From assembly GCA_003233055.1 (NCBI GenBank), contig QIKP01000065.1:1-33355 (forward strand): a stretch of 33,355 bases of DNA, in the 5' to 3' direction. Source of the DNA: Planctomycetaceae bacterium (GTDB taxonomy: Bacteria > Planctomycetota > Planctomycetia > Pirellulales > Lacipirellulaceae). The notes under the pieces were generated by a model. That model saw only the letters and a program-made list of their open reading frames with translations. It searched no databases and had not been told where the DNA came from. Position numbers and translations under genes: made by a program. Positions 8,931 through 16,795 of the stretch are shown here, piece by piece (the stretch's first letter is position 1; every line of letters starts with the position of its first letter).

Positions 8931-10226
8931 TTACCTCCGCCGGATGAGTACCAAGCTGCTTGGGGGGGACCCTCCTGCAACGGTCGACGCTTCGGCGAGT
9001 AGCCGCAGCGCCCGTTTGCCGGTCATCTCTCGGAGTTCGCTAGAGGTAGGCGACTGGAGTTTTCGGGTCAGTGTTTTTTTGGCCGTTTTCTTGGCCAACC
9101 GATCCAAGCCCCCTTCGCATCCGGCCGCCAGGACCAATCGTTCTCGAACGACCAGGTCGAAGCCGCGAGCGACGTAGACGGATTGCTCGGCCCAGCCTGC
9201 GGGTGAGGAGCCCGCCATGAGAACGTCGCAGGTCGATGCTCTCCAACGTATCGTGGCGGTTGCCCCCGCCAGGGCGATCGTGGCACGCGCGCCATCGTTC
9301 TCCAGCATCGCCACGGCGAGTGCCAACCCTTCACCGCCCGGCGATGCCAGCCACAAAGTTTGATTGACCCGGGTCAGCAGTTCGCCCGCATCTTGCGATT
9401 CCATCGCATGTGCCCGAAGAGCGACACGCGCCGAGTTTAAGAGCACTAGGGGATCGCCGGCGTTTCCGCTGACCGCCCCGACTGTCACCAACGTTCGCCC
9501 GTCCGCGAATGTTTGCCAATCGTAGTAGCCCTGTCCAGCCTGGTTATCCTCCGTCGATCCAGCAAGTTCCCAGTCCTCAAGAGCGGGTCGAGAGGGTCGG
9601 AGCACTTGAGGGGTGGAACGAACCGGTGTCGTTGCGAGGCTCCTGCGCCGACGTGTTGGAACGGGACGAGGGTTGCTCGAACGGAGTGCGTGCAGCTCGA
9701 GCTCAGCCGCAAGCCGCCCCGCTACCACCTCGGCCAGCTCAAGCTCGGCATGGGCGAAGGCTCGGGGTTCGTTGCTGTAGAGCCAGAGAGTGCCATGAAT
9801 GGTGGTCGGACCCGCGACCGGCAAGCAGATGGCCGCGCCGCACCAAACGGGGACGGGCCAGTCGGCCACTTCCAGGTCGTCCTCCAGCACAATCGCGTTA
9901 CCGGCCATCGCTGCAACATCCGCCTCCGCGCCGGCGAGGGGTCGCGGCTCGCCATCTCCTTCTCGTCCCGCTACCTCGCCTCCTCCTGCATTGTAGTGGG
10001 CCCGCAGTGTCAGAGAGGCACTATCGGTCGTCAGTACGAAAAAGTCAGCCGCGTCGCAGGCGAAACCGCGAGTCAGGCCACGGAGAACCGCCGAGAGCCG
10101 TTGGTCGAGAGTGGTGGTCGCCGTCCGATTCGGCAGCTCTCCCTCCGCTGCCGCCGGCGAGGTGACTACCGCCGGTGCCATGCTATCCATCGAAAGGAGG
10201 GGATCGGATTGAATGTTGGGGTACAT
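8931..10226 (-). CDS. GAF-like plus degenerate SpoIIE/PP2C-type phosphatase domain protein
   Basis: Cytoplasmic protein of about 431 aa with two domains. Residues about 40-175 look like a GAF sensor (DQRLSAVLRGLTRGFACDAADFFVLT through AAELELHALRSS). Residues about 215-431 resemble the SpoIIE/RsbU phosphatase fold: GQGYYDWQTFADGRTLVTVG, AVSGNAG, LLNSARVALRAHA, ELLTRVNQTLW. The metal-binding acids expected in GGDYYD, GDVSGHG, YTDG and the C-terminal DD are here Q/G, A, EG and SS, so catalysis is unlikely. A role as a binding or partner-switch protein is a guess. ATG 10226 was chosen because AAGG lies 10 bases upstream. The frame stays open to ATG 10334, with another ATG at 10262. It is convergent with the polysaccharide operon. 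Confidence 0.7.
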   Translation of the reverse strand: MYPNIQSDPLLSMDSMAPAVVTSPAAAEGELPNRTATTTLDQRLSAVLRGLTRGFACDAADFFVLTTDSASLTLRAHYNAGGGEVAGREGDGEPRPLAGAEADVAAMAGNAIVLEDDLEVADWPVPVWCGAAICLPVAGPTTIHGTLWLYSNEPRAFAHAELELAEVVAGRLAAELELHALRSSNPRPVPTRRRRSLATTPVRSTPQVLRPSRPALEDWELAGSTEDNQAGQGYYDWQTFADGRTLVTVGAVSGNAGDPLVLLNSARVALRAHAMESQDAGELLTRVNQTLWLASPGGEGLALAVAMLENDGARATIALAGATATIRWRASTCDVLMAGSSPAGWAEQSVYVARGFDLVVRERLVLAAGCEGGLDRLAKKTAKKTLTRKLQSPTSSELREMTGKRALRLLAEASTVAGGSPPSSLVLIRRR

Positions 10227-10607
10227 GTTTTTTTGGCCTTGCTCTGCTTCTTCCGTTTCCATCCGATGTTCGTCCCACGGGCCCTTATCGCCGCGATCAC
10301 GAACAATGCCTTCCCTATCACACAGGGTGGCCATTTTACCTATTCTGTATTATTTAACTTCGGGCACGACCAATGGGTAAGTTGAGTCGATTGCGAAAGA
10401 TGCGGGGATTTCCGGCAAGTCAACCAATCAGGAAGACCTTAAGGCCTTAGCCGGGCAATCGTTTCGCACTGCTACGTCCCTCGTTCACGCGACGGAGGGG
10501 ACTCCGTGCCACCCGGAAACGAAGGGCCCCCGCTCGCCAAAAGGGGCGGTCGCGAATACCTTGATGGCTCGCGAGCCCCCACCCACTTGCCCTTCGAAGG
10601 AAGATCG
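10227..10607. other. Divergent upstream region between the GAF/PP2C-like gene and the symporter gene
   Basis: Nearly 400 bases containing the upstream parts of two divergent genes. The first about 108 bases may be coding if the minus-strand gene starts at 10334. Reading the minus strand, a TAATAC-like -10 lies just upstream of that ATG, so that start would be almost leaderless, which favours a later start. A short perfect palindrome TAAGGCCTTA is at 10440-10449. No other gene was seen. Confidence 0.3.
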
Positions 10608-11954
10608 ATGAAAAACCTCCCGCTGCACTGGAAAATCCTGATCGGCATGGCAATGGGGGTGGTGATCGGGGCGATCGCGTTGGCATTCAATGGCGACACT
10701 CCGGAAACCGCCCATGGAACGCATTTTGTCGTCGATTGGATCAAGCCTTTCGGGACGGTTTTTATCAACGCCCTGAAGGCGATCGCCGTGCCGCTGATCA
10801 TCGCCTCGCTGATCAAGGGAATTTCAGATCTCAAGGACCTGTCGAAGCTTTCGAGTATGGGAGGCCGGACCATCGCCCTCTACCTGCTCACCACGGCGGT
10901 TGCGGTGACTCTGGGCCTCACCGTTGCAACCATGGTGGGACCAGGAAAAGGAATCGACAAGGAAACGCGTGAAACGTTGGTCGCAGCCGCTTCTGGCGAT
11001 GCAGCAAAAAAAATAGAAATTGCGGACCAGCAAAAGGAACAGGGGCCGCTCCAGCCGCTCATCGACCTAGTGCCAGGCAATCTGTTTGCTGCGGCGGCGG
11101 AGAACAAGAAAATGCTGCAAGTGATTGTGTTTGTTTTGTTCTTCGGCGTCGGGCTACTGCTGGTGCCGCCGGAGAAAGCGAAACCGGTGAAAGATTTTTT
11201 TGACGGTCTCAACGAAGTGATCCTCAAGTTAATCGATTTGATCATGCTTGTCGCGCCAATCGGAGTCTTCGCGCTGTTGGCGGCAATGGTTGCCGAAACC
11301 CCCTCGTGGAATGTCTTTCTGGCACTGGTGATCTATTGCCTTTGTGTTGCCGGTGGGCTGGCGCTGCTGATCTTTGGCTTCTATCCGATGCTCGTGGTGA
11401 CTTTTACGGGGCGAAAGTACGGCTGGTTTTTCCGTGGCCTTTCGCCAGCGCAGCTCTTGGCCTTTTCGACCAGTTCGAGCGCCGCCACGCTGCCGGTGAC
11501 CATGGAACGGGTCGAAGAGCACCTGGGCGTCGACGAAGAGGTCACCAGCTTCGTGCTTCCGATCGGCGCGACGATCAACATGGATGGCACCAGCCTCTAC
11601 CAATCGGTCGCAGCGGTTTTCATCGCCCAGGCGTATGGAATCGATTTGTCTTTCGGAGACTTAGTCACCATCGGCCTTACCGCCATGCTCGCTTCGATCG
11701 GTACCGCCGCGGTGCCCAGCGCAGGGATCGTCATGCTCGTTATTGTGCTCGGGGCGATCAGCGTCCCCGTGACGGGCATCGCGCTCATCTTCGCCGTCGA
11801 CCGCGTACTCGACATGTTCCGCACCGTCGCCAACGTCACGGGCGACGCGGCAGTTGCGATGCTGGTTGCCAAAAGCGTTGGCAAACTGGGCGATCCGCAC
11901 GAGAAGAAATGGGACGACAACTATCCGTCGGAAAAAGAGGGGGAGGAGAAATGA
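10608..11954 (+). CDS. Dicarboxylate/amino acid:cation symporter (DAACS/SLC1 family)
   Basis: Inner-membrane secondary transporter that imports dicarboxylates or acidic amino acids with Na+ or H+. The diagnostic re-entrant loop signature STSSSAATLP is at residues 287-296 and the substrate/Na+ motif NMDGT at 324-328. Eight or so hydrophobic segments are visible, with hydrophilic stretches at residues about 115-160 and at the C terminus. ATG 10608 is supported by AAGGAAG at 10597-10603 and opens with KNLPLHWKILIGMAMG, typical of the family. The frame extends to 10506, but that part reads like non-coding sequence. Length is 448 aa. The exact substrate (glutamate, aspartate, C4-dicarboxylate) cannot be told. 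A cluster of inverted repeats starts right at its stop codon. Confidence 0.92.
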   Translation: MKNLPLHWKILIGMAMGVVIGAIALAFNGDTPETAHGTHFVVDWIKPFGTVFINALKAIAVPLIIASLIKGISDLKDLSKLSSMGGRTIALYLLTTAVAVTLGLTVATMVGPGKGIDKETRETLVAAASGDAAKKIEIADQQKEQGPLQPLIDLVPGNLFAAAAENKKMLQVIVFVLFFGVGLLLVPPEKAKPVKDFFDGLNEVILKLIDLIMLVAPIGVFALLAAMVAETPSWNVFLALVIYCLCVAGGLALLIFGFYPMLVVTFTGRKYGWFFRGLSPAQLLAFSTSSSAATLPVTMERVEEHLGVDEEVTSFVLPIGATINMDGTSLYQSVAAVFIAQAYGIDLSFGDLVTIGLTAMLASIGTAAVPSAGIVMLVIVLGAISVPVTGIALIFAVDRVLDMFRTVANVTGDAAVAMLVAKSVGKLGDPHEKKWDDNYPSEKEGEEK

Positions 11955-12073
11955 TAACCGTTCACAGAATCCGAGGCAGGGAAAACCACGAATCCGACGA
12001 ATCGACACGAATAACGGTTATTCGCCAGATTCGTAAAATTCGTGGTTCCCTCTTTCGACTCGTGAACGGTTAT
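11954..12073. repeat. Imperfect long inverted repeat, outer stem-loop of repeat cluster 1
   Basis: ATAACCGTTCAC at 11954-11965 pairs perfectly with GTGAACGGTTAT at 12062-12073. Inside, AACCACGAAT at 11984-11993 pairs with ATTCGTGGTT at 12038-12047. The left arm begins at the last base of the symporter stop codon, so the hairpin could protect or end that mRNA. There is no clear U-tract, so a simple intrinsic terminator is not supported. Confidence 0.8.
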
Positions 12074-12165
12074 CTATTTCTTTGCATCTTGGCGTGAGGC
12101 TTGTTCTCCGGCCGTTGGGAGCCGGGGATTTTTTTAACGCAAAGTCGCGGAGACGCAAAAGAATT

Positions 12166-12320
12166 AGCCGCAGATGAACGCAGATGAACGCAGATGTTCG
12201 GTTGAAGAACGTGAATCGGCACTCATCAGATTAGTAAAGATGAGTGTTCCTCTCACGCGAAGTCTCGATGCAACAAGTTGCCTGGAACCACCAACCATCT
12301 ATCTGCGTTCATCTGCGGCT
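12166..12320. repeat. Perfect 20-bp inverted repeat with nested hairpins
   Basis: AGCCGCAGATGAACGCAGAT at 12166-12185 recurs exactly as its reverse complement at 12301-12320, enclosing 115 bases. The left arm continues as tandem copies of CAGATGAACG (12171-12180, 12181-12190, partial to 12196). Inside, CACTCATC at 12220-12227 pairs with GATGAGTG at 12239-12246, flanked by CGTGA at 12210-12214 and TCACG at 12253-12257. A small palindrome GCAACAAGTTGC lies further right. The form is that of a MITE-like or REP-like element without a coding gene. Confidence 0.85.
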
Positions 12321-12331
12321 ATTCCTTCGAC

Positions 12332-12374
12332 TCGTAAAATTCGTGGTCCCCTTTTTTAATTCGTGAACGGTTAC
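12332..12374. repeat. Direct repeat of the right arm of the preceding stem-loop
   Basis: TCGTAAAATTCGTGGT at 12332-12347 and GTGAACGGTTAC at 12363-12374 repeat, in the same orientation and nearly the same spacing, the sequences at 12031-12046 and 12062-12073. Together with the inverted repeats to the left this shows a modular repeat cluster filling almost the whole gap between the symporter gene and the nucleotidyltransferase remnant. Confidence 0.8.
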
Positions 12375-12447
12375 GAAAAATGAAGGACAAGCGGCCCGCC
12401 CCTACTTGCCACTTGGCTTGCGACGACGGGCTAGTAAGCTTGTCGGT

Positions 12448-12976
12448 TTATCGCCAGGCTTGCGCTTCGCCCCACGCCTGGGTGACTCCGAGCGTCGTTA
12501 CCCACTTATCGAGATAGACGGGGTCGATGATTTCGCCACTCGTGCTAAGGATGCCCGCGATGTCACGAAGGTGCTTGTCAGAACCTCCTTCGCGGTAGTA
12601 GATCAGCTTGCCAAGGATGATGTCCTCGGGTGCGGCGACGTAGCATTCGCAAAGGCCGGCGATAATTCTTCGCTGGCGTCGCTCCATTTGCGACCGATTC
12701 CATGGGTCGTTTCCGATGACCATAAAATCGATTTTGTTGTTGGTCGACGGATAGAGGACGTTAAATTGGCTAAGACGCTCCACGGCCTCGCGCGCGGCAA
12801 CAACACTTACGTAGAACTGGTCGTCACGAAAGGCATCGCAGAGTCCGTCGACATCCTCGCGTCCAAGCCGTACCGCAATGTCAATATCCTGAGTAAAGCG
12901 AACCGACCAGGGCGTACGCGATATCGAGGTGGTCCAGTGCGCTAACCGCATGGCGCAGTAGTTCATCCTGTTCCAC
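12448..12976 (-). pseudogene. Broken AbiEii/MNT-like nucleotidyltransferase-fold gene
   Basis: The intact family (about 180 aa) begins with a short helix, an LVGS..S motif, then TQDIDI, the acidic pair of the nucleotidyltransferase fold, and later APEDIILGKL...GGSDKHLRDI. Here the start (GTG 12976) gives VEQDELLRHAVSALDHLDIAYALVGS and then runs into a stop. The rest, RFTQDIDIAVRLG to the end at 12448, is in another frame. The two parts meet near 12898-12903. The segment expected between GS and R, about nine residues, is missing, consistent with a deletion of about 29 bases. The larger part could still be translated from an upstream TTG at 13023, but its first 41 residues would be out-of-frame sequence. 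The start overlaps the stop region of the 68-aa gene. Confidence 0.7.
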
Positions 12977-13169
12977 GGAACATCCTCCGCTGCACTTCGG
13001 CCCTCACTTCCTCGTCCGTCCAATGCGGGTACTGTCCCCGTACCCCTGCGTCGGCCAGCCGGCGTCCCCAGCGATGGAGTTGGAGCGCCTGAGCGAGCCG
13101 CTCGTCCGGCGTCATCTTGCGCAGGGCGTTGGCGACGCGGGGGTCGAGTTTTTCGTCGGGCAGAGGCAT
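12963..13169 (-). CDS. Small helical protein (68 aa), partner of the adjacent nucleotidyltransferase-like gene
   Basis: A small, charged, probably all-helical protein: KLDPRVANALRKMTPDERLAQALQL then a Trp/Arg-rich middle and HWTDEEVRAEVQRRMF near the end. I recall similar 65-80-aa proteins next to nucleotidyltransferase-fold genes in Planctomycetes and other soil bacteria, which may make a two-gene module of toxin-antitoxin or phage-defence type, but I cannot prove it here. It starts 10 bases after the accD stop, with GAGAG about 7 bases before ATG 13169, and its end overlaps the start of the broken nucleotidyltransferase gene by 14 bases, as in a coupled pair. Confidence 0.6.
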   Translation of the reverse strand: MPLPDEKLDPRVANALRKMTPDERLAQALQLHRWGRRLADAGVRGQYPHWTDEEVRAEVQRRMFRGTG

Positions 13170-13179
13170 TTCGGTTCTC

Positions 13180-14052
13180 TCACTTCCCGCAGTAATCGAT
13201 CGCTCGGGCGATTTCGCTCTTGAGGTCAGCGCGCTTCACGATGCGGTCGATGTAGCCATGCTCGAGAAGGAACTCGCTTGTCTGAAATCCTTTGGGAAGT
13301 TCGATGCGGATGGTCGCTTTGATGGTGCGTGGGCCGGCAAATCCGATCAAGGCTTTGGGTTCAGCAAAGACCAAGTCGCCAAGCGAGGCAAAGCTCGCAG
13401 CGACGCCTCCCATCGTTGGGTTGGTCAGGACAGAAATAAAGAGCCCTCCCGCGTCGTCGTAGCGAGCGAGCGCGGCGGAGACCTTCGCCATTTGCAAAAG
13501 CGAGAGGATTCCCTCGTGCATCCGCGCGCCCCCTCCCGAACCACTCACGATCACCAGTGGAAGATTTTGCTCCGTGGCACGCTCGATGAGGCAAGTGAGC
13601 CGCTCGCCGACGACCGAACCCATGCTCCCCATAATGAATGCCGAGTCGGTGACGCCAAACGCCACGCGCCGAGCGCGAATCATCCCCGTACCAGTGATGG
13701 CTGCATCACTCAGGCCTGTCCGTTTTTGTTCGGCCGCGATCCGGTCCGCATACGATTTTTTGTCGACAAACCCCAACGGGTCGGACGGTCGGAGGTTGGC
13801 ATTCCACTCTTCAAAGGTTCCGTCGTCGAGGATATATCGAATACGGTCCTTCGCACTGAGATACATGTGGTGCCCGCAAACCGGGCAGGCATTCATGTGC
13901 TCCGCCACTGTCTTACGGAAAACCGTCTCGCCACAATCAGGACATCGCAGCCAGAGCCCGCTCGGCACGCCACGTTTTTCGCGGTGCTTATTGGCCCCCT
14001 CCGAGTGCTCCGGAGGTGTATCGGGATTCGCTTTCAATTCGCCAGTTGCCAT
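13180..14052 (-). CDS. accD: Acetyl-CoA carboxylase carboxyltransferase subunit beta
   Basis: Beta half of the carboxyltransferase that makes malonyl-CoA from acetyl-CoA and carboxybiotin, the committed step of fatty-acid synthesis; it works with AccA, which is not in this window. The N-terminal zinc ribbon is seen as C37-x2-C40 and C56-x2-C59. The crotonase-fold core follows with the characteristic [38 protein letters not shown] and [14 protein letters not shown]. Length 290 aa is normal. ATG 14052 is the natural start; there is no Shine-Dalgarno site on this strand. The gene is in a minus-strand run behind the phosphatase-like gene, 119 bases away. The 68-aa gene starts 10 bases after its stop. 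Confidence 0.96.
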   Translation of the reverse strand: MATGELKANPDTPPEHSEGANKHREKRGVPSGLWLRCPDCGETVFRKTVAEHMNACPVCGHHMYLSAKDRIRYILDDGTFEEWNANLRPSDPLGFVDKKSYADRIAAEQKRTGLSDAAITGTGMIRARRVAFGVTDSAFIMGSMGSVVGERLTCLIERATEQNLPLVIVSGSGGGARMHEGILSLLQMAKVSAALARYDDAGGLFISVLTNPTMGGVAASFASLGDLVFAEPKALIGFAGPRTIKATIRIELPKGFQTSEFLLEHGYIDRIVKRADLKSEIARAIDYCGK

Positions 14053-14171
14053 AGGAGGCCAAAATGCCAGGGTACGGGGTCCAGGGAAATCAGGCAGGAA
14101 AAATCAGGAGGGATCGGCTGCAATCTTCTACTATCTTAGCAGTTCCCCCACGAGGCCACCACGCCGGCCGG

Positions 14172-14759
14172 TTAGCTTTTGACGGCCTCCAATGCCGGCA
14201 ATTCCCAATCAAATAGCTCCCACCGGGCTGTCGTCCCGTAGGCGTGCCACAGATCGCCCAGTTCTCGGTCGCAGAGTACCTGACGAACCACACTGGCAAT
14301 CGGCTCCGGCACCACGAGGAGCAGCATGCTATCGGGTTTTTGTTTCTTTCGCAACTTCTGCAGCACCTCGGTCACCCGTTGCTTGGCGGCGGAGATCGTT
14401 TCCCCCTCAGGTGGACAGACGGTCTCGGGGTGCTCGAGCCACTGTTTGAAAACCTTCGGCTGCTTCGCTTTGACATCATCGATACACATCCCTTGCCAGA
14501 GCCCTTGATCGACATTTTTGAGTTTTTCAAGCGGGCGGGCTTTCAATTCGAGCGTCTCACTCAGCAGCGCGCCGGTTTGTCGTGCGGCTTGCCCCGAAGC
14601 CGTGTAGAGCGAGTGGGGATTCAGGGGGCGGAGTTCGTCGGCCATCTGCTCCACTTGCAGGCGCCCATCTTCGCTGAGGGGTATGTCGAGCGTCCCTTGA
14701 ATGCGACCCTGTTGGTCGTATTCGGTCGCACCAGGTTGGACTAAGAGCAATTGTTTCAT
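14172..14759 (-). CDS. Histidine-phosphatase (phosphoglycerate mutase)-like protein lacking the catalytic RHG
   Basis: Same fold and layout as the branch-1 histidine phosphatases: MKQLLLV, ATEYDQQGRIQGTLDIPLSEDG, LYTASGQAARQTGALL, NVDQGLWQGM, PPEGET and a final LLLVV strand. The canonical RHGxT is here Q8-P9-G10-A11-T12, and the second SHG motif reads VPEPIAS near residues 150-156. The phosphohistidine His, its neighbouring Arg and the second His are all absent, while R60 and E118 remain. Phosphatase or mutase activity is therefore unlikely; a binding or regulatory role is inference. ATG 14759 gives 195 aa, near the usual size; an open frame to 14834 adds a poorly structured segment. Neighbours are rpe upstream and accD downstream on the same strand. 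Confidence 0.8.
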   Translation of the reverse strand: MKQLLLVQPGATEYDQQGRIQGTLDIPLSEDGRLQVEQMADELRPLNPHSLYTASGQAARQTGALLSETLELKARPLEKLKNVDQGLWQGMCIDDVKAKQPKVFKQWLEHPETVCPPEGETISAAKQRVTEVLQKLRKKQKPDSMLLLVVPEPIASVVRQVLCDRELGDLWHAYGTTARWELFDWELPALEAVKS

Positions 14760-14881
14760 GGGGGGAGTTTTTTTTGGGGGGGGCCGGAGTCGACTCCGGC
14801 AGTGGTGCGTCTGTTCTCCGACCAGTGGGGCCAAGCTCGAGGACTCATCCAGAGGCTGGCTCGACTGGTGGGCGATGCCGT

Positions 14882-15583
14882 TTACATCCGTTGTTCCAGT
14901 TGTTTGAATCGCTCACGGTAGTTCTTGCCACTGGAAATCGCGGAGCCGACAACCAATAAATCGGCGCCTGCCTTCGTGCAATCGGCGATCGTATCGGCGT
15001 TGATCCCCCCGTCGACTTCAAGAAGGGCATCCATGTCGTCGCGTGCTCGGAGCGCCGCCAGTTTGTCGAGCGCCACGCGATCAAACGCCTGCCCTCCAAA
15101 TCCCGGCATCACACTCATCACCAGGATCAAATCGCAATGGGCGACGACCGCATCGATGTTGGCAAGCGGCGTTGGTGGGTTGATCGCCACCCCGGCCAGT
15201 GCTCCGAGCCCCCGTATCTCTTCCAGGAGGTCGGCCAACTCCTGCGGATCCCGGCAGACTTCCTCATGAACGGTAATCACATCGGCACCTGCCTCGCGAA
15301 ACTGGCGGAGGTAGCGCCCCGGTTGCTCCATCATCAAATGGACATCGAGTGGCAAGTTGGTGGATCGGCGCGCCGCCTCAACAATGGTCATGCCAAACGT
15401 GAAATTAGGAACAAAGTGTCCATCCATCACATCCAAATGCAGGAGCCGGGCACCCGCTTCCTCGAGGTCGGCGATTTCGCGACCGAGGTCGGCATAGTCG
15501 CACTGCAAGATCGACGGCGCGATCGCGGGCGAGGCAGCCCGTAGCTCGGACTTGATCAAATGGCGAGGCTCAAGCGGGGGCAC
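14882..15583 (-). CDS. rpe: Ribulose-phosphate 3-epimerase
   Basis: Interconverts ribulose 5-phosphate and xylulose 5-phosphate in the pentose phosphate pathway. The TIM-barrel signatures are all present: IAPSILQCDYADL, LHLDVMDGHFVPNFTFG with the catalytic Asp and metal-binding His, LDVHLMMEQP, VMSVMPGFGGQAF, LEVDGGIN and LVVGSAISSG at the phosphate site. Length is 233 aa from GTG 15583, giving about 20 residues before the usual IAPSIL start. No better ATG exists in that stretch, though a TTG would give a shorter N terminus. It is followed after 122 bases by the phosphatase-like gene. Confidence 0.95.
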   Translation of the reverse strand: MPPLEPRHLIKSELRAASPAIAPSILQCDYADLGREIADLEEAGARLLHLDVMDGHFVPNFTFGMTIVEAARRSTNLPLDVHLMMEQPGRYLRQFREAGADVITVHEEVCRDPQELADLLEEIRGLGALAGVAINPPTPLANIDAVVAHCDLILVMSVMPGFGGQAFDRVALDKLAALRARDDMDALLEVDGGINADTIADCTKAGADLLVVGSAISSGKNYRERFKQLEQRM

Positions 15584-15896
15584 GGGGATCGGTTTCTGAG
15601 GGGGGGTGGGTGAAGTTGAAAGCCGAGAAGGAACGCCGGTCGGTACCTCGGAACCAAGCCCTCGATTCTAGCCGGCATCGGGGCCACAGGGCTACTACCG
15701 AACAGGACTCCTGGCGAACGGCACGAGGCAGACCTCCCAACCGAAAAATCGTGGCAAGTCGTTTCAGGAAAAGGAGTTGCAGCCTTCTCGTCTCGTCAGT
15801 AGCGTGGGAAAACCGCCACGGTCCGACTGATTTTGTGGGCCTCCGCCCGACCGAGAGTGGTCGAGACCGACCAAGAGACGCCGACTAGCTTCGTGG
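15584..15896. other. Gap between scpB and rpe
   Basis: About 310 bases, GC-rich, holding the leader of rpe on the minus strand. A short open frame on the plus strand (15610-15888) has a composition like non-coding sequence and no motif. I see no clear promoter, terminator or repeat. Confidence 0.3.
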
Positions 15897-16589
15897 TCAG
15901 GGTCCGTCGAATTCTTCCGCCTGCGGGAGTTGGTCGATCGAAGTGAGCCGAAAGAGTCGCAAGAATTGATCGGTGGTGACATAGTGGGGCAGCTTAGGAT
16001 CGTCGGAGGGTCGCTCGAGCCGAAGGAGCCCACGGCGCACGAGCCCGCTCACCAGGGATTGGCTTTTTCCGCCCCGCAAGGCATCAATCGCATCGATTCT
16101 CGCCGGCTGCCGGTAAGCGACGACCGAGAGCACCTCCATCGCCGCCGGCGAGAGTTTCCCCTGTCGGACTTTTCCATGGAATTTGTCGCGAACTGCCCCA
16201 AACTCTTCCCGCAAGATCATCCGAAAACCAGCGGCCGACTCGGCGATCGTGTAGGGGGCGCCGAGTTCCTCGTAGTCGGCGTTGAGCTCCGCCACCGCAT
16301 GGGCCACTTCCTCGGCAGAAACATCCCGCATCGTCGCCGCCACGTCGCTAGCCGAGAGTGGTTCGTTCTCAGGGTTCCCGACAAAAAGCAATGCCTCGGT
16401 GATCGATCGCGTTCCGGTTTCGACCTCGCGAGTCCCTTCCGAGCCGGTCTCGTCATCGCCTCGCTTGCCAGCCGGTTTGTGTCCCAGCGATTTGTGTCCC
16501 AGCATTGATGCGAGCGCGCTGGTAAGACGCCTCAGGGAGAGGGGGGATTCGGCTGCCGTATCGGTAGTGGGACTTCCCGTGCTGGACAT
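15897..16589 (-). CDS. scpB: Segregation and condensation protein B
   Basis: ScpB binds ScpA and the SMC ATPase to form the condensin that organises and separates chromosomes. The core shows the tandem winged-helix pattern: ITEALLFVGNPENEPLSASDVA, then VAHAVAELNADYE, the AGFRMILREEF strand pair, the strongly conserved KLSPAAMEVLSVVAYRQPARIDAIDALRG, VSGLVRRGLLRL and PHYVTTDQFLRLFRL. An extra N-terminal part of about 70 residues is polar and low-complexity, with a small SLGHK repeat. ATG 16589 gives 230 aa. A GTG at 16658 would add 23 residues with no clear support. scpA is not next door, unlike in many bacteria. Confidence 0.92.
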   Translation of the reverse strand: MSSTGSPTTDTAAESPLSLRRLTSALASMLGHKSLGHKPAGKRGDDETGSEGTREVETGTRSITEALLFVGNPENEPLSASDVAATMRDVSAEEVAHAVAELNADYEELGAPYTIAESAAGFRMILREEFGAVRDKFHGKVRQGKLSPAAMEVLSVVAYRQPARIDAIDALRGGKSQSLVSGLVRRGLLRLERPSDDPKLPHYVTTDQFLRLFRLTSIDQLPQAEEFDGP

Positions 16590-16685
16590 GGGTCGAATCG
16601 TAATCGCCAGCGACCTCACGAAACAATAGCAACCAGTGCTAGCATCGCCGCCGCTCACACCGGGAGGGACCGATCTTGACCCGAC

Positions 16686-16713
16686 TTTGCAAAGCGAGAA
16701 TCATCGGTAGAAT
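16686..16713 (+). promoter_or_regulatory. Possible sigma70-type promoter before the secreted protein gene
   Basis: TTTGCA at 16686-16691 and TAGAAT at 16708-16713 are 16 bases apart, each close to consensus. The likely transcript start near 16720 would leave a leader of about 75 bases before ATG 16796. This arrangement also argues against the longer open frame that begins at 16676. Confidence 0.35.
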
Positions 16714-16795
16714 CTCCCCTAGCCAAGTCCCCCTGCGCTCGACCGCTCTACGGCCGACATCGCCGAAAGAAGATCGACGAAAGAAAAGGATGAAG

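Noticed and set aside
9513..10385. Open frame on the plus strand across the GAF/PP2C-like gene
   Set aside because: The minus strand gives a coherent two-domain protein. The plus-strand reading is Arg/Cys-rich with no pattern.
12166..12374. Possible CRISPR array
   Set aside because: Repeat units are adjacent (CAGATGAACG without spacers) or inverted, too few, and no cas gene is nearby.
13117..14139. Open frame of 340 codons on the plus strand across accD
   Set aside because: Antisense to an unmistakable AccD with intact zinc ribbon; no motif and an unlikely composition.
16676..16795. Upstream extension of the secreted protein gene
   Set aside because: It would bury the signal peptide 40 residues inside the protein, and a likely promoter lies within this stretch.
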